NCBI RefSeq assembly: GCF_001937195.1
Contig: NZ_MSDO01000017.1
Coordinates: forward strand, 62,001 to 126,000
DNA length: 64,000 nucleotides
Source of the DNA: Salinicola socius
Lineage (GTDB): Bacteria; Pseudomonadota; Gammaproteobacteria; Pseudomonadales; Halomonadaceae
Direction: 5' to 3'
The notes under the pieces are model-generated. The model searched no databases, was not told the DNA's origin, and saw only the letters and a list, made by a program, of their open reading frames with translations. This document shows, piece by piece, positions 21,473-30,010 of the stretch (positions are counted from its first letter, which is position 1; each line of letters opens with the position of its first letter). Both the position numbers and the translations under genes were made by a program.

Positions 21473-21871
21473 ATGTTCAGTTTGACCGTCCGCGATCACA
21501 TGATGATCGCCCACAGTTTCAACAGCGAAACCTTCGGCCCGGCGCAGAAACTGCACGGTGCCACCTACGTCGTCGACGTCACTTTCAAGCGTCCCGAGCT
21601 GGACCCCGACGATCTGGTGGTCGATATCGGTCTGGCGAGCGAGGTTCTGAAACGCATTCTCGGCGAGTTCACCTTGAACAATCTCGACGAGATCGACGAG
21701 TTCAAGGGTCGCAACACCACGACCGAATTCATGGCCAGGGTCGTGTTCGACCGTCTGTCCCATGCCATCCGCGATGGCGAGCTGGGCGATGGCGCTCGCC
21801 ATCTCACCGCGCTGGCCGTCACGTTGCATGAGTCGCACGTCGCCTGGGCAAGCTATGAAGGGGGCCTATGA
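21473..21871 (+). CDS. 6-pyruvoyl-tetrahydropterin synthase/QueD-like protein with degenerate active site
   Basis: A 132-residue T-fold protein related to PTPS and QueD. The fold landmarks align: MIAHSF (H14), KLHGATYVVDV (H28), LVVDIG and LHESH (E120). Against E. coli QueD, the catalytic cysteine position is A24, the third zinc ligand of the HGH motif is A30 (HGA), and the LDHHYLND segment reads LGEFTLNN, losing the catalytic histidine. Only two of three zinc ligands remain, so ordinary QueD/PTPS chemistry is unlikely. The ATG at 21473 has AAGGAG 8 bases upstream; an open frame further upstream is not needed. The stop overlaps the glycosyltransferase start by ATGA. Confidence 0.85.
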   Translation: MFSLTVRDHMMIAHSFNSETFGPAQKLHGATYVVDVTFKRPELDPDDLVVDIGLASEVLKRILGEFTLNNLDEIDEFKGRNTTTEFMARVVFDRLSHAIRDGELGDGARHLTALAVTLHESHVAWASYEGGL

Positions 21872-22932
21872 GCGATTTCACCCTGATCGTCGCCGGCGAT
21901 CCTGGTCAGCTGACCGGCGGCTACGTCTACGACGCCCGTATCGTCGAGACGCTGCGCAACGGCGGCTGGAAGATCGATGTCGTCGGAGTCGACGGCCGCT
22001 TCCCCGAGCCGGATGCCGTCGCATCGCACGCCCTGGATAGCGCCCTGACCGCGCTGCCGGATGGCAGTCAGGCGGTGATCGACGGGCTCGCGATGGGCGG
22101 ACTGCCGGCGATCGTCGAGCGTCACGCCTCGCGACTGTCGATCACGGCGCTGATACATCATCCGCTCGCCGACGAAACCGGCCTGGGTGCGCCCGAGCAG
22201 CAGCGCTTTCGGATCAGCGAAACCCGCGCTCTGGCTGCCGCCGGCAACGTCATCGTCACCAGTGTCTACACCGCCCGCCGACTGGCCGATTTCGATGTGC
22301 CGGCGGAAAAGATAGCCGTCATCGAACCGGGGGTGGAAACCGGAGAGCTGGCGAGCGGCGACGGCAGCGGAACTCCACGGCTTCTGTGTATCGCCACGGT
22401 CACGCCGCGCAAGGGCCAGGATCTGCTGGTCGAAGCGCTGGCCGGCCTGACTGCGCTGTCATGGCAGTGCGATCTGATCGGCGCGCTCGATCGTGCCGAG
22501 GCTTATGTCGACAAGGTGCGAGAGGCGATCGACGGGCATCAGTTGGGCGAGCGCATCCATCTGCTCGGCGCCCAAACCCGTGAAAGCCTGGCCGCCCATT
22601 ATCGACAGGCCGATCTGTTCGTGCTGCCCTCGCATTACGAGGGTTACGGCATGGTGATTACCGAAGCCCTCGCCCACGGTCTCCCTGTCGTGACCACGTC
22701 CGGCGGCGCCCTGGCTCACACCTTGCCGGATGCTGCCGGTATCAAGGTGCCCCCGGGGGATGTGACGGCGCTTCGCGACGCCCTGAAGCGGATGCTGGAG
22801 GAACCGGAAACCCGCCAACGCTATTGCCAGGGTGCCCGAGAGATTCGCGATAGGCTCGGCAACTGGCAAACCGCCGCCGAGGCGTTCGGCGAGGCAATGA
22901 AACGTGCCAGGTCGACGGGAGCGATGCGCTGA
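21868..22932 (+). CDS. GT4 family glycosyltransferase
   Basis: A 354-residue GT-B glycosyltransferase. The C-terminal nucleotide-sugar domain carries the GT4 motif EGYGMVITEALAHG (the EX7E pair near residues 258 and 266) after LPSHY, and TVTPRKGQDLLVEAL near 180 matches the domain start. The N-terminal acceptor domain (GDPGQLTGGYVYDARIVETL) has the usual glycine-rich loop. Retaining transfer of a sugar is expected; donor and acceptor are unknown. Start and stop overlap the PTPS-like gene and the methyltransferase gene (TGATG), implying translational coupling. Confidence 0.9.
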   Translation: MSDFTLIVAGDPGQLTGGYVYDARIVETLRNGGWKIDVVGVDGRFPEPDAVASHALDSALTALPDGSQAVIDGLAMGGLPAIVERHASRLSITALIHHPLADETGLGAPEQQRFRISETRALAAAGNVIVTSVYTARRLADFDVPAEKIAVIEPGVETGELASGDGSGTPRLLCIATVTPRKGQDLLVEALAGLTALSWQCDLIGALDRAEAYVDKVREAIDGHQLGERIHLLGAQTRESLAAHYRQADLFVLPSHYEGYGMVITEALAHGLPVVTTSGGALAHTLPDAAGIKVPPGDVTALRDALKRMLEEPETRQRYCQGAREIRDRLGNWQTAAEAFGEAMKRARSTGAMR

Positions 22933-23837
22933 TGTCGATGCCGCCGTCCGCCGACGCCCTGTTCAGCGATCAATGGCTGACCTTGCGCGAGCCCGCCGAC
23001 CATCGGGCCAGGGATGCCCAGCTCACCCATGCCGCCGATCGCTGGCTCTCGCGACGTGCCACGCCGGTCCGCGCGCTGGAGATCCAGCGCACGCTGGTGG
23101 ACCTGGGATGCGGCAGCGGCTCGAATCTGCGCTATCTGGCGCCGCGGCTCCACGGCGCCCAGCATTGGCGCCTGATCGATCACGACGCTGAACTGCTGGC
23201 TCACGCGAGGCTGCGCTGCGAGCCGCTCGTCAGCGCCGACGGTCAGCCGATCCACCTCGAGACCCGGGAACTGAGTCTGGTGGATGCCTGGAAACACGGT
23301 CTTCAGGGCGCCGATCTGGTCACGGCCTCGGCACTGTTCGATCTGCTGACGACCGCGGACGCCGACGCGTTGGCCGAGACTTGCCATATCAACAATTGCG
23401 CGGTGCTGTTCGCGCTCAGCGTCGATGGCCATATTCGCTTTCATGACGCCAGCGGTGCCCCGTTGTTCAGTGATGACGACCAGTTCATGCTGGCCGCGCT
23501 GGAAGCGCATCAACGCCGCGACAAGGGCAGTGGCTCGGCCATGGGCACGCAAGCGCCACGCCATCTTCGCGAGAGTCTTCACCGCCGCGGCTATCACGTC
23601 CGTGAAGCCACTTCGCCCTGGCGTCTCGGGCCTGAATCCCTGCCGCTGGCTGAAGCCCTGCTGGCCGGCTGGCGCAGCGCGCTGGACGAACAGTTGCCGC
23701 AGCAGAGCCGTCGCATCGAGCGCTGGCATACCCAGCGTCTCGAGGGGCTGATGCGCGAACAGCTGACATTGACCGTCGGACACCGCGACCTGTTCGCCAC
23801 ACCGCCGGAAAGCGACGGCGTGGGAGCGCCAGCGTGA
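22932..23837 (+). CDS. class I SAM-dependent methyltransferase
   Basis: A 301-residue Rossmann-fold methyltransferase. Motif I is LVDLGCGSGSNLRYL near residue 55, with the acidic end of strand 2 in WRLIDHDAELL. The substrate is unknown; no nucleic-acid-type NPPY motif is visible. The start overlaps the glycosyltransferase stop and its own stop overlaps the next gene, so it is part of the coupled run. The C-terminal region (residues 210-300) is helical and poorly recognisable. Confidence 0.85.
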   Translation: MSMPPSADALFSDQWLTLREPADHRARDAQLTHAADRWLSRRATPVRALEIQRTLVDLGCGSGSNLRYLAPRLHGAQHWRLIDHDAELLAHARLRCEPLVSADGQPIHLETRELSLVDAWKHGLQGADLVTASALFDLLTTADADALAETCHINNCAVLFALSVDGHIRFHDASGAPLFSDDDQFMLAALEAHQRRDKGSGSAMGTQAPRHLRESLHRRGYHVREATSPWRLGPESLPLAEALLAGWRSALDEQLPQQSRRIERWHTQRLEGLMREQLTLTVGHRDLFATPPESDGVGAPA

Positions 23838-24847
23838 ACCGCTGGCTCTTGCCCGCCCTGCGCCTGGCGTTCACGCTGGCGCTATTGGGCGTACTCGCCT
23901 GGCAGCTGGATACTCGACAGCTGCTGGATCGGCTCGGCGACCTGTCGCCGGGCTGGGTCGTCGTGGCCGTACTGATCGGCGTTCCCCAGGTCGTACTCTC
24001 GGCCTGGCGCTGGCGGATGACGGCGCATCAGGTCGGCATCGGGTTGCCGTGGCCCACCGCCATCCGCGAATACTACCTGGCGACATTCCTGAATCAGATC
24101 CTGCCGGGTGGCGTCGTGGGCGATGCCGCCCGGGCCTGGCGCCACGGCAACACGCAAACGCCGTCCGAAACCGCGACCTCATCGACGTCCGGCCCGGCGA
24201 TCCGTGCCGTCATCATCGAACGCGCCTCCGGCCAGATCGCGCTGCTGCTGGTTGCAGCTGTCGCCGTCGTTCTCTCGCCGGCGCTACGCAGGGCCATCAT
24301 CGACTCGTGGCAGGCGCATGGCACGACCGGGCCATGGATCCTGCTGGCGGCGCTGCTGCTGGGCGGCGGCATCCTGACAGGGCTGAAACGGCGGCCCTGG
24401 CCGGCCCTGGCCACGTTCGGCCATGACGTCAAGCGCGCCCTGCTGGCGGTTTCGGTGTGGCCGGCACAGTTGTTCAGCTCGCTGCTGGTCATCGCCACCT
24501 ATGTCGCGGTCTTTCTCTGCGCCGCCCAGGCGCTGGGACTGCAACGACCGCTCCCGGAGTTGCTGCCACTGATTCCGCCGCTGCTGATGGCGATGGCGGT
24601 TCCACTGACGATCGCCGGCTGGGGACTGCGCGAAGGCGCCGCCGCCCTGATCTGGCCGCTGGCCGGCCTTCCCGCGCAAGAGGGCGTGGCGCTGTCCGTG
24701 ACTTATGGCCTGCTGATCCTTGCCGCCAGCCTTCCGGGATTGGCGGTGCTTCTGCGGGAGACCCGGATCCGTCGAGGAGCGCCCGGGTCAGCGACAATGC
24801 CGACCCCGGCTCGAGAAAAAGCCGCCACGGGAGGGCATTGCGGATGA
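23834..24847 (+). CDS. lysylphosphatidylglycerol synthase TM-region/flippase-like membrane protein (UPF0104)
   Basis: A 337-residue integral membrane protein with about eight hydrophobic segments. The signature region is YYLATFLNQILPGGVVGDAAR near residues 80-100, typical of the MprF membrane domain and UPF0104 proteins. There is no aminoacyl-transferase domain, so it would act as a lipid or glycolipid translocase rather than a lysyl-PG synthase. Last gene of the coupled plus-strand run. It converges on the RibD-like gene, with only two bases between the stops. Confidence 0.87.
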   Translation: MNRWLLPALRLAFTLALLGVLAWQLDTRQLLDRLGDLSPGWVVVAVLIGVPQVVLSAWRWRMTAHQVGIGLPWPTAIREYYLATFLNQILPGGVVGDAARAWRHGNTQTPSETATSSTSGPAIRAVIIERASGQIALLLVAAVAVVLSPALRRAIIDSWQAHGTTGPWILLAALLLGGGILTGLKRRPWPALATFGHDVKRALLAVSVWPAQLFSSLLVIATYVAVFLCAAQALGLQRPLPELLPLIPPLLMAMAVPLTIAGWGLREGAAALIWPLAGLPAQEGVALSVTYGLLILAASLPGLAVLLRETRIRRGAPGSATMPTPAREKAATGGHCG

Positions 24848-24849
24848 AA

Positions 24850-25749
24850 TCACGCCTCCGTCGTGTCGCGATCGAGCAGATCCAGATCGAACAGCATGTC
24901 GTCGCCCAGTCGGAAATAGCGACAGGCCGGTCGCAGCGCGCCATCCAGCGTGTCGATCTCCGGCAGCGTCAGCGACGGCCGACCGGAACCGATCAGCATC
25001 GGCGCGACAACGCTGTGCAGGCGGTCGAGACAGCCCGCCTGCAGAAAGCGCGAAATCGTGAGCCCGCCGCCCTCGATCAGAATCCGGCGATGCCCTTGTT
25101 CGGCCAGCAGCGAGATGACCTGCACGGGATCGAACCCCTCCGGCCGCGGCCTCAGCGAATGGACGCTGACGTGATCCGCACTGCCGTGACCGGCAACGCC
25201 CTCGTTGACGAGATGCCAGGTCGGTGCCGCCGGCTGGCGGAAGACACCACGTTCTACCGGCACCCGGCCTCGGGGATCGAGCACCACCCGCAGCGGGTTG
25301 TCGCCCTCGACATGACGCACGGTCAACTGCGGGTCGTCGGCAACGACCGTGCCGACGCCCACCACTACCGCATCGACCAGCGCCCGCAGCCGGTGAAGAT
25401 GAACCAGGCTCTGTGCTCCTGTGACGTAATGGGAAGCACCGCTGGCCGTCGCGATCCGGCCATCCAGACTCTGGCCGATCTGCGCGATGACGCGCGCGCC
25501 CTGGGTGACGTCCGCAATGCACCATGGCAGCCAGATCGACAGCAGTTGCGCAGCCTCCTCGTCGACCTCATGACTGCAGCGCCAGGCACCTCGGGCATCG
25601 ACATCGAGCCGAAATCCTGCGTCGATGAGGGTGCCGTCAAAAACCCCATGGCGGGTCATGCCGGCGACGCGGCGAATCCAGTTCCAGACCTGCGGAGTCT
25701 TTACGGGAGGCGGACGAGCAGAGGAAGTGCGAGTAGAAGTCATGGTCAT
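24850..25749 (-). CDS. RibD reductase-domain protein (stand-alone)
   Basis: A 299-residue protein containing only the DHFR-like reductase domain of RibD (about residues 85-295): AQIGQSLDGRIATASG, LRALVDAVVVGVGTVVADDP and ILIEGGGLTISRFL. The zinc deaminase domain of RibD is absent. The first 85 residues (WNWIRRVAGMTRHGVFDG and on) are not part of the usual domain and I do not recognise them. The family reduces the ribosyl side chain of a pyrimidine intermediate with NADPH; an analogous reaction is plausible here. It is divergent from the GTP cyclohydrolase II-like gene 155 bases away, so the two probably share a control region. Confidence 0.87.
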   Translation of the reverse strand: MTMTSTRTSSARPPPVKTPQVWNWIRRVAGMTRHGVFDGTLIDAGFRLDVDARGAWRCSHEVDEEAAQLLSIWLPWCIADVTQGARVIAQIGQSLDGRIATASGASHYVTGAQSLVHLHRLRALVDAVVVGVGTVVADDPQLTVRHVEGDNPLRVVLDPRGRVPVERGVFRQPAAPTWHLVNEGVAGHGSADHVSVHSLRPRPEGFDPVQVISLLAEQGHRRILIEGGGLTISRFLQAGCLDRLHSVVAPMLIGSGRPSLTLPEIDTLDGALRPACRYFRLGDDMLFDLDLLDRDTTEA

Positions 25750-25904
25750 TCCTTGGCCAGACGGCAGCCTAGCGTAGCAAAAATCGGCCCTTGGGCGGAG
25801 GCAGTTCGACGATCAGCGAAGCCACCGCCGGCGACACCCAATCAAGGTTATGGATGGGCATCTCGGATGAGATCGATCATGGATGACAGGATAAGGAGAA
25901 GAGC

Positions 25905-27044
25905 ATGCGACAGGTAGAACGCGCGATTTTCGATCTGCGACGCGGCCTCCCGGTTCTCGTACGCGCTGCCAGCGGCGACGTGATGGTTCACCCGCTGGAG
26001 GGTTGCGACGACGAGGCTCTGGCGGCGCTGCACGCTATCAGTGGCAACCCGCCTACCCTTGCGTTGACCCGCCATCGTCTTTCACGGCTCGACATCGAGT
26101 TCGAGCCGAGGGTCGGGCTGGTGCCGATCACGCCTGCCGACCGGGCGCAACAGGTCGTCGCCTGGGCCAGCGCCGAGCAGCAACGCTTGCCGCGGGAAAG
26201 CCGGCCGCTCGCCGCCACCAGCGGCAGCGAGGCGGCGCTGGATCTGATGCGCATCGGCCTGCTCATTCCGGCCGCGATCGTCGCCGAGGTCAGCGAGATC
26301 CAGCGCGCCAGGGTAGAGGCATTGATCGCCGACGGCACCGTGCTGGCGGTTGCCGCCGGGCAGATCGATGCCTACTCGGAAACCCGCTCGCGTTTTCTCA
26401 AACGCACCAGCGATGCGGAAATCCCGCTGTCTCACGCCGAACGCGCCAAGTTCGTGATGTTCCGGGAGGCGGACGGCATGCGCGAACACATCGCCATCGT
26501 CATCGGCGAGCCCGGCGAGTGGAACGATGCCGTCCCGGTGCGCCTGCATTCGGCCTGTCTGACCGGTGACCTCTTCGGCAGTCTGCGCTGCGACTGCGGT
26601 GAACAGCTGCGCGAGAGCGTGCGTACCATCGATGAACGCGGCGGTGGCGTACTGCTCTATCTCGCCCAGGAAGGCCGCGGTATCGGCCTGGCCAACAAGC
26701 TGCGCGCCTACACCTTGCAGGATGGCGGGCTGGACACGGTGGATGCCGATCAGGTACTCGGCTTCGGCGAGGACGAGCGCACCTACGAAGTGGCGTTGGA
26801 GATGCTCGAGCAGCTCAAGGTTACCCGCATCGAACTGCTGACCAACAACCCAGAGAAGATCGCCGCCATGGACCAGGGCGGCGTCGAAGTTGTCAACCGT
26901 CGCGGCGTCTACGGCAAGCTGACCAAGCAGAACCGGCGCTATCTGGATGCCAAGGCCAAGCGCGCCGGCCACTGGCTGGAAGAGGTGCTGAATGACGGCG
27001 AAAGCGGCCCGGCAACCTCGCTCAGGAGACCCGTGGCACGCTGA
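25905..27044 (+). CDS. GTP cyclohydrolase II-like protein with unusual N-terminal domain
   Basis: A 379-residue protein. Residues about 175-365 form a GTP cyclohydrolase II domain with zinc ligands C218, C229 and C231 (CLTGDLFGSLRCDCGEQL), catalytic Y269 and the D290/R292 pair (GEDER). One usually conserved arginine in the YLRQEGRG motif is alanine (A254, YLAQEGRG). The first 170 residues faintly resemble DHBP synthase (RibB) layout (AIFDLRRGLPVLV) but lack its DDEDRENEGD-type catalytic loop. It is therefore neither E. coli RibA (about 196 residues) nor a normal RibBA. The product would be a diaminopyrimidinone. Adjacent to a RibD-type reductase and a creatininase. Confidence 0.9.
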   Translation: MRQVERAIFDLRRGLPVLVRAASGDVMVHPLEGCDDEALAALHAISGNPPTLALTRHRLSRLDIEFEPRVGLVPITPADRAQQVVAWASAEQQRLPRESRPLAATSGSEAALDLMRIGLLIPAAIVAEVSEIQRARVEALIADGTVLAVAAGQIDAYSETRSRFLKRTSDAEIPLSHAERAKFVMFREADGMREHIAIVIGEPGEWNDAVPVRLHSACLTGDLFGSLRCDCGEQLRESVRTIDERGGGVLLYLAQEGRGIGLANKLRAYTLQDGGLDTVDADQVLGFGEDERTYEVALEMLEQLKVTRIELLTNNPEKIAAMDQGGVEVVNRRGVYGKLTKQNRRYLDAKAKRAGHWLEEVLNDGESGPATSLRRPVAR

Positions 27045-27086
27045 CGGACGCTAACCGGTCACCTGCTATCTCGTCGCGACAGACCC

Positions 27087-27106
27087 CCGGCGTCCGAAGA
27101 CGCCGG
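27087..27106. terminator. hairpin between convergent RibA-like and creatininase genes
   Basis: CCGGCGTC (27087-27094) and GACGCCGG (27099-27106) form an 8-bp perfect stem with a CGAA tetraloop, a very stable combination. Only a short TT follows, so it may act as a bidirectional terminator or RNA-end protector. Confidence 0.6.
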
Positions 27107-27110
27107 TTCG

Positions 27111-27920
27111 TCAGATCCCGTCCGGGGTCGGGCCGCGCAACGTGGCCAGATCGAAGCGCCCCGCCTCTTCAATCACCGTCGCCAGCCGCGCGCTGAAATG
27201 CTCGACCAAACGACGTCCGATATCGGCGTTGGCCAGCGCGGCATTGCCGGTGACGCCGCTGGGATGCAGGTCCTGTGCCATCCAGGCATAGCCGGCGTCG
27301 CCTTCAGGGCCCAGCGTCGCACCCGACTGTTCGCGAAGGCTTCCCTCGGAGACGGCATCGGCCAGCTGTTCGATCCGGACTTTGGCCGGCGCAAGATGCA
27401 GCATCATCGAGGTTTCCAGGGCACCGCCGTGCAAGCCGTGCCGCAACTCCTTGGCGGGCAGCGCCTGCGGCGGCGGCGCGAAGCGAAAGTAGTTGGCCTT
27501 GACCACCAGCATGGCGTGGGCCGCACGCAGCTTGAGTGCTACCAGATCGATGACCGCCTTGTTGCCCCCGTGACTGTTGAACAGCACCAGACGCCGAATG
27601 CCGGCACGATTGACGGCCTCGCCCAGCGCTTCGATCACGCGCATTGCCGTCTCCGGCATCAAGCTCAGCGTACCCGGGAAGTCGGTGTGCTCGAGACTCG
27701 AACCCAGCGCCAGCGGCGGCAGCACGATCACGTCCTGCGTCGACCCGAGCTGCGCCATGGCCGCCTCGAGCAGCCCCAGCCCGATATCCAGATCGGTTGA
27801 CAGTGGCAGATGAGACCCATGCTGCTCGATCGCCGCCAGCGGCAACACCGCCACCGTCGCGCCGCCGGCCAGTCGGGCAATCTCCGTGCTGGTCAGATCC
27901 TGCCATTGGTGGACGCTCAT
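27111..27920 (-). CDS. creatininase family amidohydrolase
   Basis: A 269-residue metal-dependent amidohydrolase. Creatininase-fold metal ligands are visible: E32, H34 and D43 (AIEQHGSHLPLSTD), H117 (NSHGGN) and E169 (HGLHGGALETS). Family members include creatinine amidohydrolase, the archaeal FAPy deformylase ArfB of riboflavin/F420 synthesis and the mycofactocin peptidase MftE. Beside the GTP cyclohydrolase II-like and RibD-like genes, a formamide or amide hydrolase acting on a GTP-derived pyrimidine is a reasonable idea but only inference. The ATG at 27920 has GGGAG 6 bases upstream and overlaps the recD stop as ATGA, so it is translated with recCBD. Confidence 0.88.
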   Translation of the reverse strand: MSVHQWQDLTSTEIARLAGGATVAVLPLAAIEQHGSHLPLSTDLDIGLGLLEAAMAQLGSTQDVIVLPPLALGSSLEHTDFPGTLSLMPETAMRVIEALGEAVNRAGIRRLVLFNSHGGNKAVIDLVALKLRAAHAMLVVKANYFRFAPPPQALPAKELRHGLHGGALETSMMLHLAPAKVRIEQLADAVSEGSLREQSGATLGPEGDAGYAWMAQDLHPSGVTGNAALANADIGRRLVEHFSARLATVIEEAGRFDLATLRGPTPDGI

Positions 27921-30010
27921 ACTTCGCTCCCAGACGAATCGGTTCGGTTTAATGCCCTGGAATCCTTCAGCAACCGCGCCGCGATCGCACTGTCTCGAAC
28001 CACCTGCCGCGCCACGGCGTCGCGCAGCATCCGCTCGTCGCCGCCTTGCGCCAGCGCCAGCGTCAGCCGCAAGCGGGCTCGGGTGATGCCAGTGTAGATC
28101 AGCTCCCGCGTGACGATGGGATTGCTCCGCGCCGGCAGCGCGAACAGTACGTGCTCGAACTCCGACCCCTGGGACTTGTGCACGGTCATGGCGAAGGCGG
28201 TCACTGCGGCATCCAGTCGCGATGGCAGCACCTGGCGCACGCCATCGCCGTGAGGGAAGCAGACGCGCAGCCGCCCGGCCTCGTCGGCCAGCGTCAGCCC
28301 CAGGTCGCCGTTGTAGAGGCCCAGTTGCGGATCGTTGTGCGTCACCATCACCGGGCGCCCGGCGAACCAGCCTTCGGTACGCGCAATCCAGCCTTGGTGC
28401 CATAACGCCTGCGCGATCCGCTCGTTCAATCCCTCGACGCCCCAGGGGCCCCGACGTAGCGCGCACAGCACCTGAAAACGGCTCTGCAGCGCCAGTATCG
28501 ATGACGAATCGTCGCCGGCCCGCACCGCCTCGAACAGATCCCGATAGCCCGCTACGACGGCTCGCTCGAAAGCGGCAGCATCGATATCCAGCGTCGCCAG
28601 GTCCTTGAAGCCCTCTTTCAGCACCTGGACAAAGCCGCGTCCGTCACCGCCGTTGGCCGCCCTGGCGAGGGCGCCGATACCGCTGTCCTCGTGAAATCGA
28701 AAGCTCTTGCGCAGCATGGCGACATGATCTGCCAGCGGGTTGGTCTCGGCGGCAACGGGCAGATTCTCACCGGCCATCGACTGAAGGTAGCGTCGAGTCG
28801 GCTCGGAATAGCCCGCACCGTCGGCAACATTGGCCCCGGTGCACAGATCTCCCAGCACCGAGCCCGCCTCGACCGAAGCCAGCTGATCCTTGTCACCGAG
28901 CAGAATCAGACGGGCATCCGTCGGCATCGCCTCGAGCAGCGCGGCCATCATCTCCAGATCGACCATCGAGGCTTCGTCCACCACCAGCAGATCGAGACTC
29001 AGCGGCGCGTCGGCATGGTGACGGAAATGGCGCGTGTCCGGTCGCGCCCCCAGTAACCGGTGGAGCGTCTGCGCCTGCTGCGGAATCGCGTCGCGCACGA
29101 CCTCCGTGACATCGAGCCGGCCGACGGCGCTGGCGATCGACTCGGAGAGTCGGGCGGCCGCCTTGCCGGTAGGTGCCGCCAACCGGATACGCAGCGCCTC
29201 GCCATCACGCGTCAGCGATTGCTGCTGCAATAGCGCCAGCAGTCGCGTCACGGTGGTGGTCTTGCCGGTACCGGGACCACCGGAGATGATCGTCAGCCGC
29301 TGGCGAAGCGCCAGCGCGCACGCCACACGCTGCCAGTCGGGCTCGTCGCCCTGGCGCGCGTTGCCAGCGAATAGCGCCTGCAACCGTTCGGCCAGGGCGT
29401 CGGCCACGGCCAGCGGTTGGCCCAGACGCCGACGCAGGTGTCCCGCGACCGCGCTCTCGGCCTGCCAGTAGCGGCGCAGGTAGAGACGTTCGCCGTCGAG
29501 CACCAGCGGTGTCGCGGACCCCGAGGCCTCCCGCGCCATGGCGACAGTGAAAGAGGCAGTCAGAGCGGCGGTCCAGCCCGCCAGCGTGATGCCGTCGAGC
29601 AGCGACTCCGGCAGCACGACCGCTTGTGCCGGCTCGCCGCCACCCTCCAGCGGCGGCAGCGACAGCGCCGAGCGCGGCGTAGCCAGCACGCGTGACAGCG
29701 ACAGGCAGACATGGCCTCGGCCCAGCTGATGGCTGGCCAGAGCTGCGGCCAGCCACACCAGCGGATCGGCCTGGGGGTCGCGGTCGGCCAGAAAGATCGC
29801 GAAATGGCGATCGAGCTGGCGCAACCAGCCGAGTTCCACCCACAACGCCAACGTCTCGAACAGCGTTGCGCGGGTGAGGGCTGTCCTCGCTACGCCCTCC
29901 CGCGTCAGCGCGGGTTCGTCGGCATCGAGCGCCAACGAGAACTGATCCGCCTCCCCGGCGCTCGAATCTGGCTTCCGATCGGGCTGGTGCGACGTTGGCC
30001 GGCGGCTCAT
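27917..30010 (-). CDS. recD: exodeoxyribonuclease V subunit alpha
   Basis: The 5'-3' helicase subunit of RecBCD, used in double-strand break repair and degradation of linear DNA. The 697-residue protein has the SF1B Walker A SGGPGTGKTTTVTRLL near residue 245, motif II VVDEASMVDLEMM and a UvrD-like C-terminal part with TVHKSQGSEFEHVLF. Length is close to the family norm (608 in E. coli). The start overlaps the recB stop by ATGA, and the stop overlaps the creatininase start. Confidence 0.97.
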   Translation of the reverse strand: MSRRPTSHQPDRKPDSSAGEADQFSLALDADEPALTREGVARTALTRATLFETLALWVELGWLRQLDRHFAIFLADRDPQADPLVWLAAALASHQLGRGHVCLSLSRVLATPRSALSLPPLEGGGEPAQAVVLPESLLDGITLAGWTAALTASFTVAMAREASGSATPLVLDGERLYLRRYWQAESAVAGHLRRRLGQPLAVADALAERLQALFAGNARQGDEPDWQRVACALALRQRLTIISGGPGTGKTTTVTRLLALLQQQSLTRDGEALRIRLAAPTGKAAARLSESIASAVGRLDVTEVVRDAIPQQAQTLHRLLGARPDTRHFRHHADAPLSLDLLVVDEASMVDLEMMAALLEAMPTDARLILLGDKDQLASVEAGSVLGDLCTGANVADGAGYSEPTRRYLQSMAGENLPVAAETNPLADHVAMLRKSFRFHEDSGIGALARAANGGDGRGFVQVLKEGFKDLATLDIDAAAFERAVVAGYRDLFEAVRAGDDSSSILALQSRFQVLCALRRGPWGVEGLNERIAQALWHQGWIARTEGWFAGRPVMVTHNDPQLGLYNGDLGLTLADEAGRLRVCFPHGDGVRQVLPSRLDAAVTAFAMTVHKSQGSEFEHVLFALPARSNPIVTRELIYTGITRARLRLTLALAQGGDERMLRDAVARQVVRDSAIAARLLKDSRALNRTDSSGSEV

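Noticed and set aside
24457-25917. A 486-codon plus-strand frame spanning the end of the flippase-like gene and the RibD-like gene
   Set aside because: Overlaps two real genes in other frames and has an unnatural composition.
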